From NCBI GenBank assembly GCA_964528035.1, contig CAZGQY010000046.1, forward strand, positions 1 to 23,558: a stretch of DNA of 23,558 bases. The letters are read 5' to 3'. This DNA is from CAZGQY01 sp964528035 (GTDB lineage Bacteria > Pseudomonadota > Gammaproteobacteria > Methylococcales > UBA1147). Each line of letters opens with the position of its first letter. Within the stretch, counting starts at the first letter, position 1. Under the pieces are notes generated by a model. The model did no database searches. It saw nothing but the letters and a program-made list of their open reading frames with translations, and was not told the DNA's origin. The position numbers and the translations under genes are program-made. Of this stretch, positions 6,159-14,067 are shown one piece after another.

Positions 6159-7121
6159 GTGATAAAGACTCAAAATTTAACAAAGCTTTACGGCGACTTG
6201 AGAGCCGTTGACGATGTGTCGTTTGAAATTGGTAGTGGTGAAATCGTCGGCTTATTGGGACACAATGGTGCCGGTAAAACCACCATTATGAAGATGATTA
6301 CGGGTTATTTGGAAGCCAGCACGGGTGACATATTAGTTGACGATATGGATATTGTTTCGCAACGAACAGAAATCCAGGCCAGAATTGGATATTTACCGGA
6401 AAACTGTCCGCTCTATTCAGAATTGACGGTCATCGATTACCTGGACTACACCGCCGGACTTAGAGGATTAAAAGGAGAGCTTGCCGCTAAAGCCGTTCGC
6501 AATGCGATTCATCGCATGGAACTACAGGACAAGGCACTGCAGGTAATAAATACTCTGTCACGTGGTTATCGCCAGCGGGTTGGCGTCGCACAGGCGGTAC
6601 TGCACGATCCGGATATACTCATTCTTGACGAACCGACCAATGGGTTGGATCCATCACAGATTCAGCACATGCGAGAAATGATTGCTGACTTTGGTCAGCG
6701 GTCGACAATCATACTGTCTACACATATCTTGCAGGAGGTTCACGCGGTATGTGACAGAGTACTTATTATACGCAACGGCCGTCTGGCGCTGGATTCAAAA
6801 ATTGAGGATCTGGAAAAAGGCCAGCGATTGATTTTGAGTGTAGATAGCACGATGGATGAAATCAAGCCCGCGTTGTCCAATTTGAGTTATGTCCGTTCTG
6901 TTGATTTCATGTATGAAGAGAATTGTAGAAATCATTATGCCTTAGAGGTGGATGTGGGCGATAAACCTGTTGACGAATGCACCGCGCCAATTGCCAAATC
7001 AGTTATGGAACGCGGCTGTACCTTATATGGATTGTATCCGGAAAAGCGTAATCTGGAACGCGTATTCAGTGAAATCAATTCTGGTAATGGAATATTAAAG
7101 GAGGAAGCCAATGTGGCATAA
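6159..7121 (+). CDS. ABC transporter ATPase of GldA/ABC-2 type
   Basis: A 320-residue nucleotide-binding subunit. Walker A is GHNGAGKT (34-41), the signature is LSRGYRQR, Walker B is ILILDEPT, and the switch histidine is in STHIL. The C-terminal 100 residues form the extension seen in GldA- and CcmA-like export ATPases. I prefer the GTG at 6159 because AAAGGAA sits seven bases upstream and the product begins MIKTQNLTKLYG, the family's usual first residues; an in-frame ATG at 6132 has no ribosome site. It overlaps the permease gene by 11 bases. It would energise the transporter made with the next gene. The substrate is unknown. Confidence 0.88.
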   Translation: MIKTQNLTKLYGDLRAVDDVSFEIGSGEIVGLLGHNGAGKTTIMKMITGYLEASTGDILVDDMDIVSQRTEIQARIGYLPENCPLYSELTVIDYLDYTAGLRGLKGELAAKAVRNAIHRMELQDKALQVINTLSRGYRQRVGVAQAVLHDPDILILDEPTNGLDPSQIQHMREMIADFGQRSTIILSTHILQEVHAVCDRVLIIRNGRLALDSKIEDLEKGQRLILSVDSTMDEIKPALSNLSYVRSVDFMYEENCRNHYALEVDVGDKPVDECTAPIAKSVMERGCTLYGLYPEKRNLERVFSEINSGNGILKEEANVA

Positions 7122-10026
7122 GGTATTGCTGATCGCCAGGCAGGAAATGGGACGTTTTTTTTCATCTCCGGTCGCGTTTATATTTTTTGGCACATTTTTG
7201 TTAATCACGCTGTTTGTGTTTTTTTGGGTGGAAACCTTTTTCGCTCGTAATATCGCCGATGTCAGGCCGCTGTTTGACTGGATGCCGGTGTTGTTAATAT
7301 TTCTGGTTGCTGCTCTAACCATGAGGATGTGGAGCGAAGAGAAGCGCATGGGAACCTTGGAATTATTGCTTACCGAACCGGTTCCTCCTGGCTATTTTGT
7401 AGTCGGAAAATTTGTCGCCTGTATGAGCTTGATTGCTATCGCCTTGCTGTTGACTTTACCGCTTCCTGTTACTGTTTCCATGCTGGGTAATCTTGATTGG
7501 GGGCCGGTGTTCGGGGCTTATCTGGCTACTTTTTTTCTGGCGGGTGCATATACGGCGATTGGCTTGACAGTCAGCTCGAAAAGTGACAATCAAATTATCA
7601 GTTTAATTTCTACTGTTCTGGTTTGTTCGTTTTTTTATCTACTGGGCTCTGACACGTTGACGCAGCTTTTTGGTAACCGGCTTGGTGAGTTCTTGAAATT
7701 GCTGGGCAGCGGTTCCCGATTTACTTCAATTACCAGAGGTGTCATTGATATTCGAGACCTTGTTTATTATCTGAGTATTGTTGGGGCATTTCTCAGTCTT
7801 AATGTCTATTTCCTTGAATCCGGGCGTTGGGCTCAGGAAACATCGAATGCCAACCATGGTCGCTGGAGACTGTTGACCTGTTTACTTATTGCCAACGCAG
7901 TGCTGGTTAATTTTTGGTTGCAGCAGGTGAATTGGGCCCGAGCTGACTTGACTGAAGGACGTATCTATTCGATTTCCGATGCGACACGAAGCTACATCGA
8001 TCAATTACAGGAACCATTGTTAATTCGTGGCTATTTTAGTGCCAAGACGCATCCACTGTTGTCGCCTTTGGTCCCACAACTGCGTGATCTGATTCTTGAA
8101 TACCAGGTGGCGAGCAACGGTAAGATTAAATCCGAATTTGTTGACCCTTTGGAACATCCGGAACTTGAAGAAGAAGCCGGTCAGAAATATGGCATTAAAC
8201 CAGTTCCGTTCCAGGTTGCTGATAAATATCAGGCGTCCCTGGTGAATTCATATTTTGACGTAGTAATCCAGTACGGTGATCGTCATGAGGTTTTGAGTTT
8301 CCGTGACCTGATTGAAGTGAAATCCGGCAGTGAAGCGGAGCTTGATGTGGAACTACGCAATCCGGAGTATGAAATTACCCGTAGTATTAAGAAAGTTTTA
8401 TACGAATATCAAAGTACCGGTGATCTGTTCGCCAGTTTGCGAAACGAAATTGAATTTAATGGCTATGTCTCCAATGATTTGCAGCTTCCCGAGTCCTTAG
8501 TTGGATTCAAGGCCGAAGTGGCGTCCGTTTTAAATGAGCTGAAGCAGGAATCTTCGGGAAAATTTGTGTTTAAATTTGTCGATCCGGATGCGAATGGGGG
8601 AGTCGTCGCTAAGCAAATTAATCAGGATTATGGTTTTCAGGCGATGCGCGCCGGATTGTTTGATCCCAACGCATTTTATTTTTATATGGTATTAAGCAGC
8701 GGTGAGCAGGCAGTCCAGGTGCCCTTACCTTCTGATTTGGATAAACAGGCGTTTCGTCGCAGTCTGGAATCGGCACTGAGGCGTTACGCTGTGGGGTTTC
8801 TGAAAAACGTGGCATTATTTACACCGCCAGCACCGGCTCCCGCCAACCCTTATATGCAACAAATGCCGCAGGGTGGAAAGCAATTCCAGTTATTGAGGGA
8901 AATACTCAGTGAGAATCATACCGTATCAAGCGTTGAATTGACCGACGGCAATGTTCCGGAGGATGCTGATTTGTTGTTTGTTGCTGCACCAAAGGAGCTG
9001 GATCAAAAGCAGATATTTGCGATGGATCAGTTTTTGATGAAGGGTGGTACCATTATCTTAAGCACATCACCTTTTGAATCATCTATTGCCGGGGGTGCGT
9101 TGACCGTTGCCAAATATGATTCCGGTTTGTCCGACTGGTTGAAACATATGGGCCTGGAAATGGAGGAGACTCTGGTGCTTGATCCCCAGAATGCTAAATT
9201 GCCAATCCCGATAGATCGTAATGTCGGCGGTTTTACGGTTCAGGAAATACGCATGGTGGAGTTTCCTTATTTTGTTGATATTCGAGCTGAAGGTTTGGTC
9301 TCTGCGGGCAGCCTGACTTCAGGCATACCCCAGGTTACCATGAATTGGGCCTCACCCGTTGTTATCGATGTGGAAAAAAATAAATCCCGTCATGTGATCA
9401 AACTACTCAACACTACGGCACAGTCCTGGACTTCTGATTCAACCCAGGTGATGCCGGATTTTCGCAGCAACGGCCCTTTGGGCTTTCGACCCTCCAAGGA
9501 CCGTGCAGCCTACACTTTAGGGGTTGCGGTGGAAGGTCAGTTTGATTCTTATTTTGTAGCTAAACAGTCGCCGCTGTTGGCTGAAGAAAAACCTGAATCG
9601 ATTGATGTGGAGTTTGAAAGCCAGGAAGAGGATAAAGACAACGAAGATCCGCCGGTAATAACCGGAGTCATTGAAAAATCCCCTCAGTCGGCAAGGATTA
9701 TATTATTAGCCTCTAACGAGGTGTTAACCGATCAGACAATTCAAATGACGGCCAGTACTACGGGTAGTTTGTATCTGAATACATTAAATCTCGCAGAAAA
9801 TTCGGTGGATTGGTCTCTGGAGGATCGAGGTTTATTATCCATTCGGGGGCGTGGCCATTTTTCACGCACATTGCACCCGGCCGCCGCACAGACTCAGGTG
9901 TTTTGGGAGTATCTGAATTATGGGCTGGCAATGATTGGTCTGCTGATTGTCTATTTCTTCTACCGTAACGGGCGAAGTCGGGCGCAACGCCGCTACCAGC
10001 ATATTCTAGAGCACAGGGGCGTTTGA
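7111..10026 (+). CDS. ABC-2 permease fused to GldG-like auxiliary domain
   Basis: A 971-residue inner-membrane protein with a strong ribosome site (AAAGGAGG) before its ATG, overlapping the ATPase gene. Residues about 1-245 form a six-helix ABC-2 permease of GldF type (RMWSEEKRMGTLELLLTEPV is the typical cytoplasmic loop). A further helix near 252-270 leads into a large periplasmic GldG/ABC_transp_aux region, about 275-920, with DADLLFVAAPKELDQ and GGTIILSTSPFE typical of it. A final helix lies near 930-950, with a basic tail. In Bacteroidetes GldF and GldG are separate gliding proteins; in proteobacteria such fusions are common with unknown cargo. Segment 836-855 (EFESQEEDKDNEDPP) is a very acidic linker. 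The fusion appears native, with no frameshift. Confidence 0.85.
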   Translation: MWHKVLLIARQEMGRFFSSPVAFIFFGTFLLITLFVFFWVETFFARNIADVRPLFDWMPVLLIFLVAALTMRMWSEEKRMGTLELLLTEPVPPGYFVVGKFVACMSLIAIALLLTLPLPVTVSMLGNLDWGPVFGAYLATFFLAGAYTAIGLTVSSKSDNQIISLISTVLVCSFFYLLGSDTLTQLFGNRLGEFLKLLGSGSRFTSITRGVIDIRDLVYYLSIVGAFLSLNVYFLESGRWAQETSNANHGRWRLLTCLLIANAVLVNFWLQQVNWARADLTEGRIYSISDATRSYIDQLQEPLLIRGYFSAKTHPLLSPLVPQLRDLILEYQVASNGKIKSEFVDPLEHPELEEEAGQKYGIKPVPFQVADKYQASLVNSYFDVVIQYGDRHEVLSFRDLIEVKSGSEAELDVELRNPEYEITRSIKKVLYEYQSTGDLFASLRNEIEFNGYVSNDLQLPESLVGFKAEVASVLNELKQESSGKFVFKFVDPDANGGVVAKQINQDYGFQAMRAGLFDPNAFYFYMVLSSGEQAVQVPLPSDLDKQAFRRSLESALRRYAVGFLKNVALFTPPAPAPANPYMQQMPQGGKQFQLLREILSENHTVSSVELTDGNVPEDADLLFVAAPKELDQKQIFAMDQFLMKGGTIILSTSPFESSIAGGALTVAKYDSGLSDWLKHMGLEMEETLVLDPQNAKLPIPIDRNVGGFTVQEIRMVEFPYFVDIRAEGLVSAGSLTSGIPQVTMNWASPVVIDVEKNKSRHVIKLLNTTAQSWTSDSTQVMPDFRSNGPLGFRPSKDRAAYTLGVAVEGQFDSYFVAKQSPLLAEEKPESIDVEFESQEEDKDNEDPPVITGVIEKSPQSARIILLASNEVLTDQTIQMTASTTGSLYLNTLNLAENSVDWSLEDRGLLSIRGRGHFSRTLHPAAAQTQVFWEYLNYGLAMIGLLIVYFFYRNGRSRAQRRYQHILEHRGV

Positions 10027-10028
10027 TA

Positions 10029-11054
10029 ATGAAAGAAAAAATAAATATTTTAGTGATAGCCTTTGTGATTCAGATGTGTCTGACAATCGGTCTTGTGTAT
10101 TCGGGTAGTGATGCCAATGATAATGCGTCCAATAAGAAATTATTGACAGTCGATTATGATACGGTCAGCAAGATCTCAATCGAGCAACCAGAAAAATCGA
10201 CGCTGGTGCTGGAGAAACGAGAAGGTCGCTGGATACTTCCTGGCTATTTTGATTTTCCTGCTTCGAAATCCAAGTTAGATCGAATTATGGGTAAATTATA
10301 CGACCTAAGTGTCGGCTGGCCGGTAGCGACTACTAAAACGGCGCAAAAACGATTTAAAGTAGCGGATGAGGCGTTCGAGCGGAAGTTGCAGTTTATGGCG
10401 AGCGACGAATCTCAGCAAACACTTTTGTTGGGAACTTCTCCGGGCTTTAAAAAGATTCATGCTCGGGTTTCTGGTGAAACAAAAGTTTATGCGATTGCTT
10501 TTAGTGCTTATGAAGCCAGTGAGAAGCCAGTGGATTGGGTGGATCGAGGTTATCTTCATTTGGATCGGAGTGATGTTGCAGCGATTGAATTACCAAATTT
10601 GATTGTAAGTAAAAAGGACAAACAGTTTTCAGTGGAGGGAATGAAGGACAGTGAAGAACTGGTAGACCAGGAACTCCAATCATTGTTGTCAACTGTTACC
10701 AGTCTGTCTTTTGATGAGGTATTGGGGAGAAAGAATAAGCCGGAATATCAGTCAGAAACCGTGGAGCTTGAGTTAGCCTTGCTTGATCAGTCAGGTAATC
10801 GGACAAGCTATCGCTTTGCGAAGTTAAAAGATACAGAGGACTTTGTACTGAAAGTTTCGAGTCATCCCTATTATTTTAGGGTAACGAAAATGTCGATGGA
10901 CGCCTTGCAAAAAATTGACCGCAATAAATTGATTAAATCGAAAGCAGTCGAGAATCCGGATTCTGAAGATAAACAAAGTGTGGATGCGGAATCACCGCCG
11001 GTAAAGGCGGCGGATGAATTTAATAATGTTCAATCGCTTCCCGTGAAACAATAG
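10029..11054 (+). CDS. DUF4340-domain protein of the Gld-type ABC system
   Basis: A 341-residue protein with one N-terminal membrane helix (about 4-24) and a periplasmic domain. The segments LLTVDYDTVSKISIEQPEKS and REGRWILPGYFDFPASKSKL, together with the position right after a GldF-GldG fusion, fit DUF4340, the usual third partner of this transporter type. The best start is the ATG at 10029, three bases beyond the permease stop; an in-frame TTG at 10023 overlaps it. The last 40 residues are low-complexity and acidic, rich in Pro, Asp and Glu. It is probably an accessory subunit on the periplasmic side. It ends 23 bases before ccmA, suggesting cotranscription. Confidence 0.75.
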   Translation: MKEKINILVIAFVIQMCLTIGLVYSGSDANDNASNKKLLTVDYDTVSKISIEQPEKSTLVLEKREGRWILPGYFDFPASKSKLDRIMGKLYDLSVGWPVATTKTAQKRFKVADEAFERKLQFMASDESQQTLLLGTSPGFKKIHARVSGETKVYAIAFSAYEASEKPVDWVDRGYLHLDRSDVAAIELPNLIVSKKDKQFSVEGMKDSEELVDQELQSLLSTVTSLSFDEVLGRKNKPEYQSETVELELALLDQSGNRTSYRFAKLKDTEDFVLKVSSHPYYFRVTKMSMDALQKIDRNKLIKSKAVENPDSEDKQSVDAESPPVKAADEFNNVQSLPVKQ

Positions 11055-11077
11055 AATTTGCGTAGTATTGGATCATT

Positions 11078-11776
11078 ATGCAAACGCACGAAGTTTCGAC
11101 TGATGAGGGTCAGGCGGTAACCACCCGGGTTATTGGCAATGCCCGCTCGAATCAGTCAGCGCACTCTCTGAATGTGCGCAAACTGAGTTGTCTTCGTGAT
11201 GATCGGGTATTGTTCGACAACCTGAATATTCATCTGGACGCAGGCCAGGTGCTGTTGGTGGAAGGGCGCAACGGCTCTGGTAAAACATCGTTGCTTAGAA
11301 TTTTGTGCGGAATTCGGTTGCCGGAATCAGGTGAAGTGTTTTGGTGTGGAAAGCCCATCCATGAGTTGGGCGCAGCATTCCATGAACAGATGGCTTATGT
11401 TGGACACCATGATGGTATCAAAGGTGATTTAACTGTGCTTGAAAATATACGGTTGGCCAGAGCCTTGGGGAAGCCTTCTTCTGCTGCAATCGATGATATT
11501 CTTGAGCAGATTAAGTTATCGGGGTATGAGGATGTCATGACTCAGGCTTTGTCAGCAGGTCAGCGGCGCAAACTGGCTTTGTCCCGACTACTGGCAACCG
11601 ATAGTTTGCTGTGGATATTGGATGAGCCGTTTACTTCTCTTGATCGCAGTGCCATAGAAATGTTTGAAGGGTTTATGTTGGCACATACGGCTGCGGGGGG
11701 GATGGTTATTTTAACCTCGCACCATGAAGTCAATTTAAAAGGCCTTACTCCGATTTCTCTGTGTTTATCGCCATGA
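11078..11776 (+). CDS. ccmA: Cytochrome c maturation ATPase CcmA
   Basis: A 232-residue ATPase of the CcmAB complex, which drives release of holo-CcmE from CcmC/CcmD. Walker A is GRNGSGKT (63-70), the signature is LSAGQRRK, and Walker B is LLWILDEP with a SLDRSAIEMF follow-on typical of CcmA. An N-terminal extension of about 30 residues precedes the usual start of the domain (LNVRKLSCLRDDRVLF). No clear ribosome site decides between this ATG and a later start, so the first 25 or so residues may not be translated. The stop overlaps the ccmB start as ATGA. It is first in the ccm run and only 23 bases after the DUF4340 gene. Confidence 0.93.
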   Translation: MQTHEVSTDEGQAVTTRVIGNARSNQSAHSLNVRKLSCLRDDRVLFDNLNIHLDAGQVLLVEGRNGSGKTSLLRILCGIRLPESGEVFWCGKPIHELGAAFHEQMAYVGHHDGIKGDLTVLENIRLARALGKPSSAAIDDILEQIKLSGYEDVMTQALSAGQRRKLALSRLLATDSLLWILDEPFTSLDRSAIEMFEGFMLAHTAAGGMVILTSHHEVNLKGLTPISLCLSP

Positions 11777-12456
11777 ATCAGCGATCATTATTCAGGGCAT
11801 TTTTATTTTTATTGAAGCGTGATTTGATCATTAGTTTTCGTCGCCGTTCAGAAGTCGTCAATCCTTTGCTTTTTTTTGTTATTGTGATTACTTTGTTTCC
11901 CTTGGGTATTGGTGCAGAATCAAAGGAATTGCAGTCTATCGCACCGGGCGTGATATGGGTGGCTGCATTGTTGGCGGCCATGCTGTCTTTGGACAGTATT
12001 TTTCGTTCGGATTTTGAAGACGGATCGCTGGAACAGTTGTTACTGAGTTCGCATCCTGCTACTGTACTCGTTTTGGCGAAGGTCACCGCGCACTGGTTGG
12101 TAACCGGTTTACCGTTAGTGCTCATTGCGCCTTTGCTGGCGGTTTTATTGGGCCTGCCCGGCGAAGCACTGACTACGTTGATTCTGACCCTACTACTGGG
12201 TACACCAGTGCTTAGCCTGGTGGGTGCCATTGGTGTGGCCCTGACAGTCGGTTTGCGACGCGGTGGGATTATTATCTCCTTGTTAGTACTTCCTCTTTAT
12301 ATTCCGGTGCTTATATTCGGCAGTAATGCAGTTCAGGTTGCATCGACAGGATTGCCTGTCGACGGGCAGTTGTCTATGCTGTCGGCACTACTGGCACTGG
12401 CATTGGCACTGGCCCCATTACCTACCGCAGCAGCTTTACGGATGAGTTTAACTTGA
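11773..12456 (+). CDS. ccmB: Cytochrome c maturation permease CcmB
   Basis: A 227-residue inner-membrane protein with six predicted helices, the membrane partner of CcmA. The opening, FLFLLKRDLIISFRRRSEVVNPLLFF, is characteristic of CcmB, as are the following GIGAESKELQSIAPGVIWVA and LLSLDSIFRSDFEDGSLEQL segments. The ATG at 11773 overlaps the ccmA stop by ATGA and is preferred over an in-frame GTG four codons upstream. Leucine- and alanine-rich ALLALALALAPLPTAAALR closes the protein. It ends by overlapping ccmC. Length is normal for the family. Confidence 0.93.
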   Translation: MNQRSLFRAFLFLLKRDLIISFRRRSEVVNPLLFFVIVITLFPLGIGAESKELQSIAPGVIWVAALLAAMLSLDSIFRSDFEDGSLEQLLLSSHPATVLVLAKVTAHWLVTGLPLVLIAPLLAVLLGLPGEALTTLILTLLLGTPVLSLVGAIGVALTVGLRRGGIIISLLVLPLYIPVLIFGSNAVQVASTGLPVDGQLSMLSALLALALALAPLPTAAALRMSLT

Positions 12457-13199
12457 ATAGATTATTACGTTTTTATCATCAATTGGGATCGCCGCCGTAT
12501 TTTTATAGAATCAGTGGGCGTTTATTGCCATGGTTCAGCTTGCTCTGTTTTGGTCTTATTGCCGCTGGGCTTTGGGGTGGACTGGTTGAGGCTCCGGCGG
12601 ATTATCAACAAGGTGACAGTTTTCGGATTATTTATATTCACGTGCCGAGTGCCTGGATGTCGCTTTTTATCTATATGGTAATGGCGGTGTGTGGTGCGAT
12701 TAGTTTGATTTGGCACATGAAGCTTGCGGAAATTATCTCAATCAGCAGTGCACCGATTGGGGCAAGTTTTACTTTTCTGGCCTTGGCGACCGGCTCATTG
12801 TGGGGAAAGCCTATGTGGGGAAGCTGGTGGGTGTGGGACGCGCGGCTGACCTCCGAGTTAATCCTGTTGTTCCTGTATTTTGGAGTGATTGCGCTCTATG
12901 CTGCGATTGAAGATAAGCGCACAGCCACAAGAGCGGTATCGATTCTGGCACTGGTTGGTGTCGTCAATATCCCCATTATTCATTACTCGGTGGAATGGTG
13001 GCATACATTACACCAAGGTCCTACGATTACTAAATTCGATAAGCCTTCCATGCATATTTCAATGCTGATACCGCTGCTCTACATGGCAGTGGGATTTAAA
13101 TTGTATTATTTTGTTGTGGTACTCATGCGTTCCAGAGGTGAACTGTTGCGTCGTGAAGCGAATAGCAAATGGGTGAATGATCTTTTGGAGTCTAAATGA
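12453..13199 (+). CDS. ccmC: Heme handling protein CcmC (TTG start)
   Basis: A 248-residue six-helix member of the heme handling protein family, which loads heme onto CcmE. The tryptophan-rich heme-contact motif is WGSWWVWD (122-129). Candidate axial ligands are His63 (YIHVPSAW) and His184 (WWHTLHQGP). The start is TTG at 12453, overlapping the ccmB stop (TTGA): no ATG occurs in frame until after His63, so the TTG is forced by the conserved N-terminus. A rare start codon fits translational coupling to ccmB. The gene overlaps ccmD by ATGA. Confidence 0.95.
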   Translation: MNRLLRFYHQLGSPPYFYRISGRLLPWFSLLCFGLIAAGLWGGLVEAPADYQQGDSFRIIYIHVPSAWMSLFIYMVMAVCGAISLIWHMKLAEIISISSAPIGASFTFLALATGSLWGKPMWGSWWVWDARLTSELILLFLYFGVIALYAAIEDKRTATRAVSILALVGVVNIPIIHYSVEWWHTLHQGPTITKFDKPSMHISMLIPLLYMAVGFKLYYFVVVLMRSRGELLRREANSKWVNDLLESK

Positions 13200-13369
13200 A
13201 TATTGAAGAATTTTTGCATATGGGGGGCTATGCGTTCTACGTGTGGACATCCTATGGGATTGCTTTTTTGGTGTTAGCGTTGAATATAATCGTACCGATC
13301 TTTCAGCAACGGCAAACACTGATTGATATCGAGCGTAAAAAGCAACGCAGCCAGATGATGCAGCAATGA
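13196..13369 (+). CDS. ccmD: Small membrane subunit CcmD
   Basis: A 57-residue protein between ccmC and ccmE, overlapping each by ATGA. The sequence begins MNIEEFLHMGGYAFYVWTSY, the family's usual MGGYAxYVWxSYG motif, followed by one membrane helix (GIAFLVLALNIIVPIF) and a charged cytoplasmic tail with QRQTLIDIERKKQR. CcmD helps release holo-CcmE from CcmC. It is short enough to be missed by length-filtered gene calling. Sequence, length and position all agree. Confidence 0.93.
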   Translation: MNIEEFLHMGGYAFYVWTSYGIAFLVLALNIIVPIFQQRQTLIDIERKKQRSQMMQQ

Positions 13370-13812
13370 AACCTATTCGTAAGCAGCGTCTAACTCTGAT
13401 TTTATTGATGGTGGCCGGTATCGCGGTGGCTGTCGGTTTCGCGCTGAATGCATTTAACGAAAATTTGATGTTCTTCTTTTCACCCAGCGAAGTGGTGGCC
13501 GGTGAAGCGCCGTCAGATAATATGTTTCGTCTGGGGGGGATGGTGGTTGAAGGGAGTGTTGTGCGTCCAGGAAATGATTTAACAATTCGCTTTGATCTGA
13601 CTGATTTCGAAAAAACTGTGACCGTGCAGTATACTGGTATTTTACCGGATCTGTTTCGTGAGGGACAGGGAATTGTATCTCGGGGCCAATTAAGTGATGA
13701 CGGTGTATTCGTTGCCGAAGAAGTGCTGGCTAAACATGATGAAAATTATATGCCACCTGAAGTTGCGGCGAGCCTGAAAAAGCAGAAACCAAATCTTAAA
13801 TCCATGCAGTAA
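13366..13812 (+). CDS. ccmE: Periplasmic heme chaperone CcmE
   Basis: A 148-residue heme chaperone with one N-terminal membrane anchor (about 9-28) and a periplasmic OB-fold. The covalent heme-binding histidine is His124 with Tyr128 four residues on (AKHDENYMPPE), the HxxxY type. FSPSEVVAGEAP and FRLGGMVVEGSV are family landmarks. It accepts heme from CcmC and passes it to CcmF/H. Unlike all earlier junctions in the run, it is followed by a 255-base gap holding a hairpin repeat before ccmF. Confidence 0.95.
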   Translation: MKPIRKQRLTLILLMVAGIAVAVGFALNAFNENLMFFFSPSEVVAGEAPSDNMFRLGGMVVEGSVVRPGNDLTIRFDLTDFEKTVTVQYTGILPDLFREGQGIVSRGQLSDDGVFVAEEVLAKHDENYMPPEVAASLKKQKPNLKSMQ

Positions 13813-13892
13813 GTTATTTTGAGCCTCGTTAGCAATACGAAGATGTTTGGTTGCATTAATACCTTTGTAGCTTCTCAGCAAATTTCGTGGTC

Positions 13893-13994
13893 AGGGTGCA
13901 AGTCATTGAATGTCCGGGACGCGTGAAACCATCCCTTTAAGCGCTGTTGCAACATCCCTGTTGCACAAACCCGAACTTCAATGACTTGAACCCT
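13893..13994. repeat. Variable-arm hairpin element, copy 2 (between ccmE and ccmF)
   Basis: A 102-base element. The arms, 13893-13918 and 13970-13994 (word CAAGTCATTGAA with TTCAATGACTTG), pair over about 23 of 26 positions and are unrelated to the arms of copy 1. The 51-base core (13919-13969) matches the copy 1 core at 45 of 51 positions, including GGGACGCGTGAAACCATCCC and the inner stem TGCAACA/TGTTGCA. The orientation is the same as copy 1. It splits the otherwise overlapping ccm genes. Confidence 0.85.
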
Positions 13995-14067
13995 TTGCTA
14001 AATATATGCAGAGAAGTTACAACTATTGTACATATACCTTTGATAATTGATTCGATAGGATTTTGAC

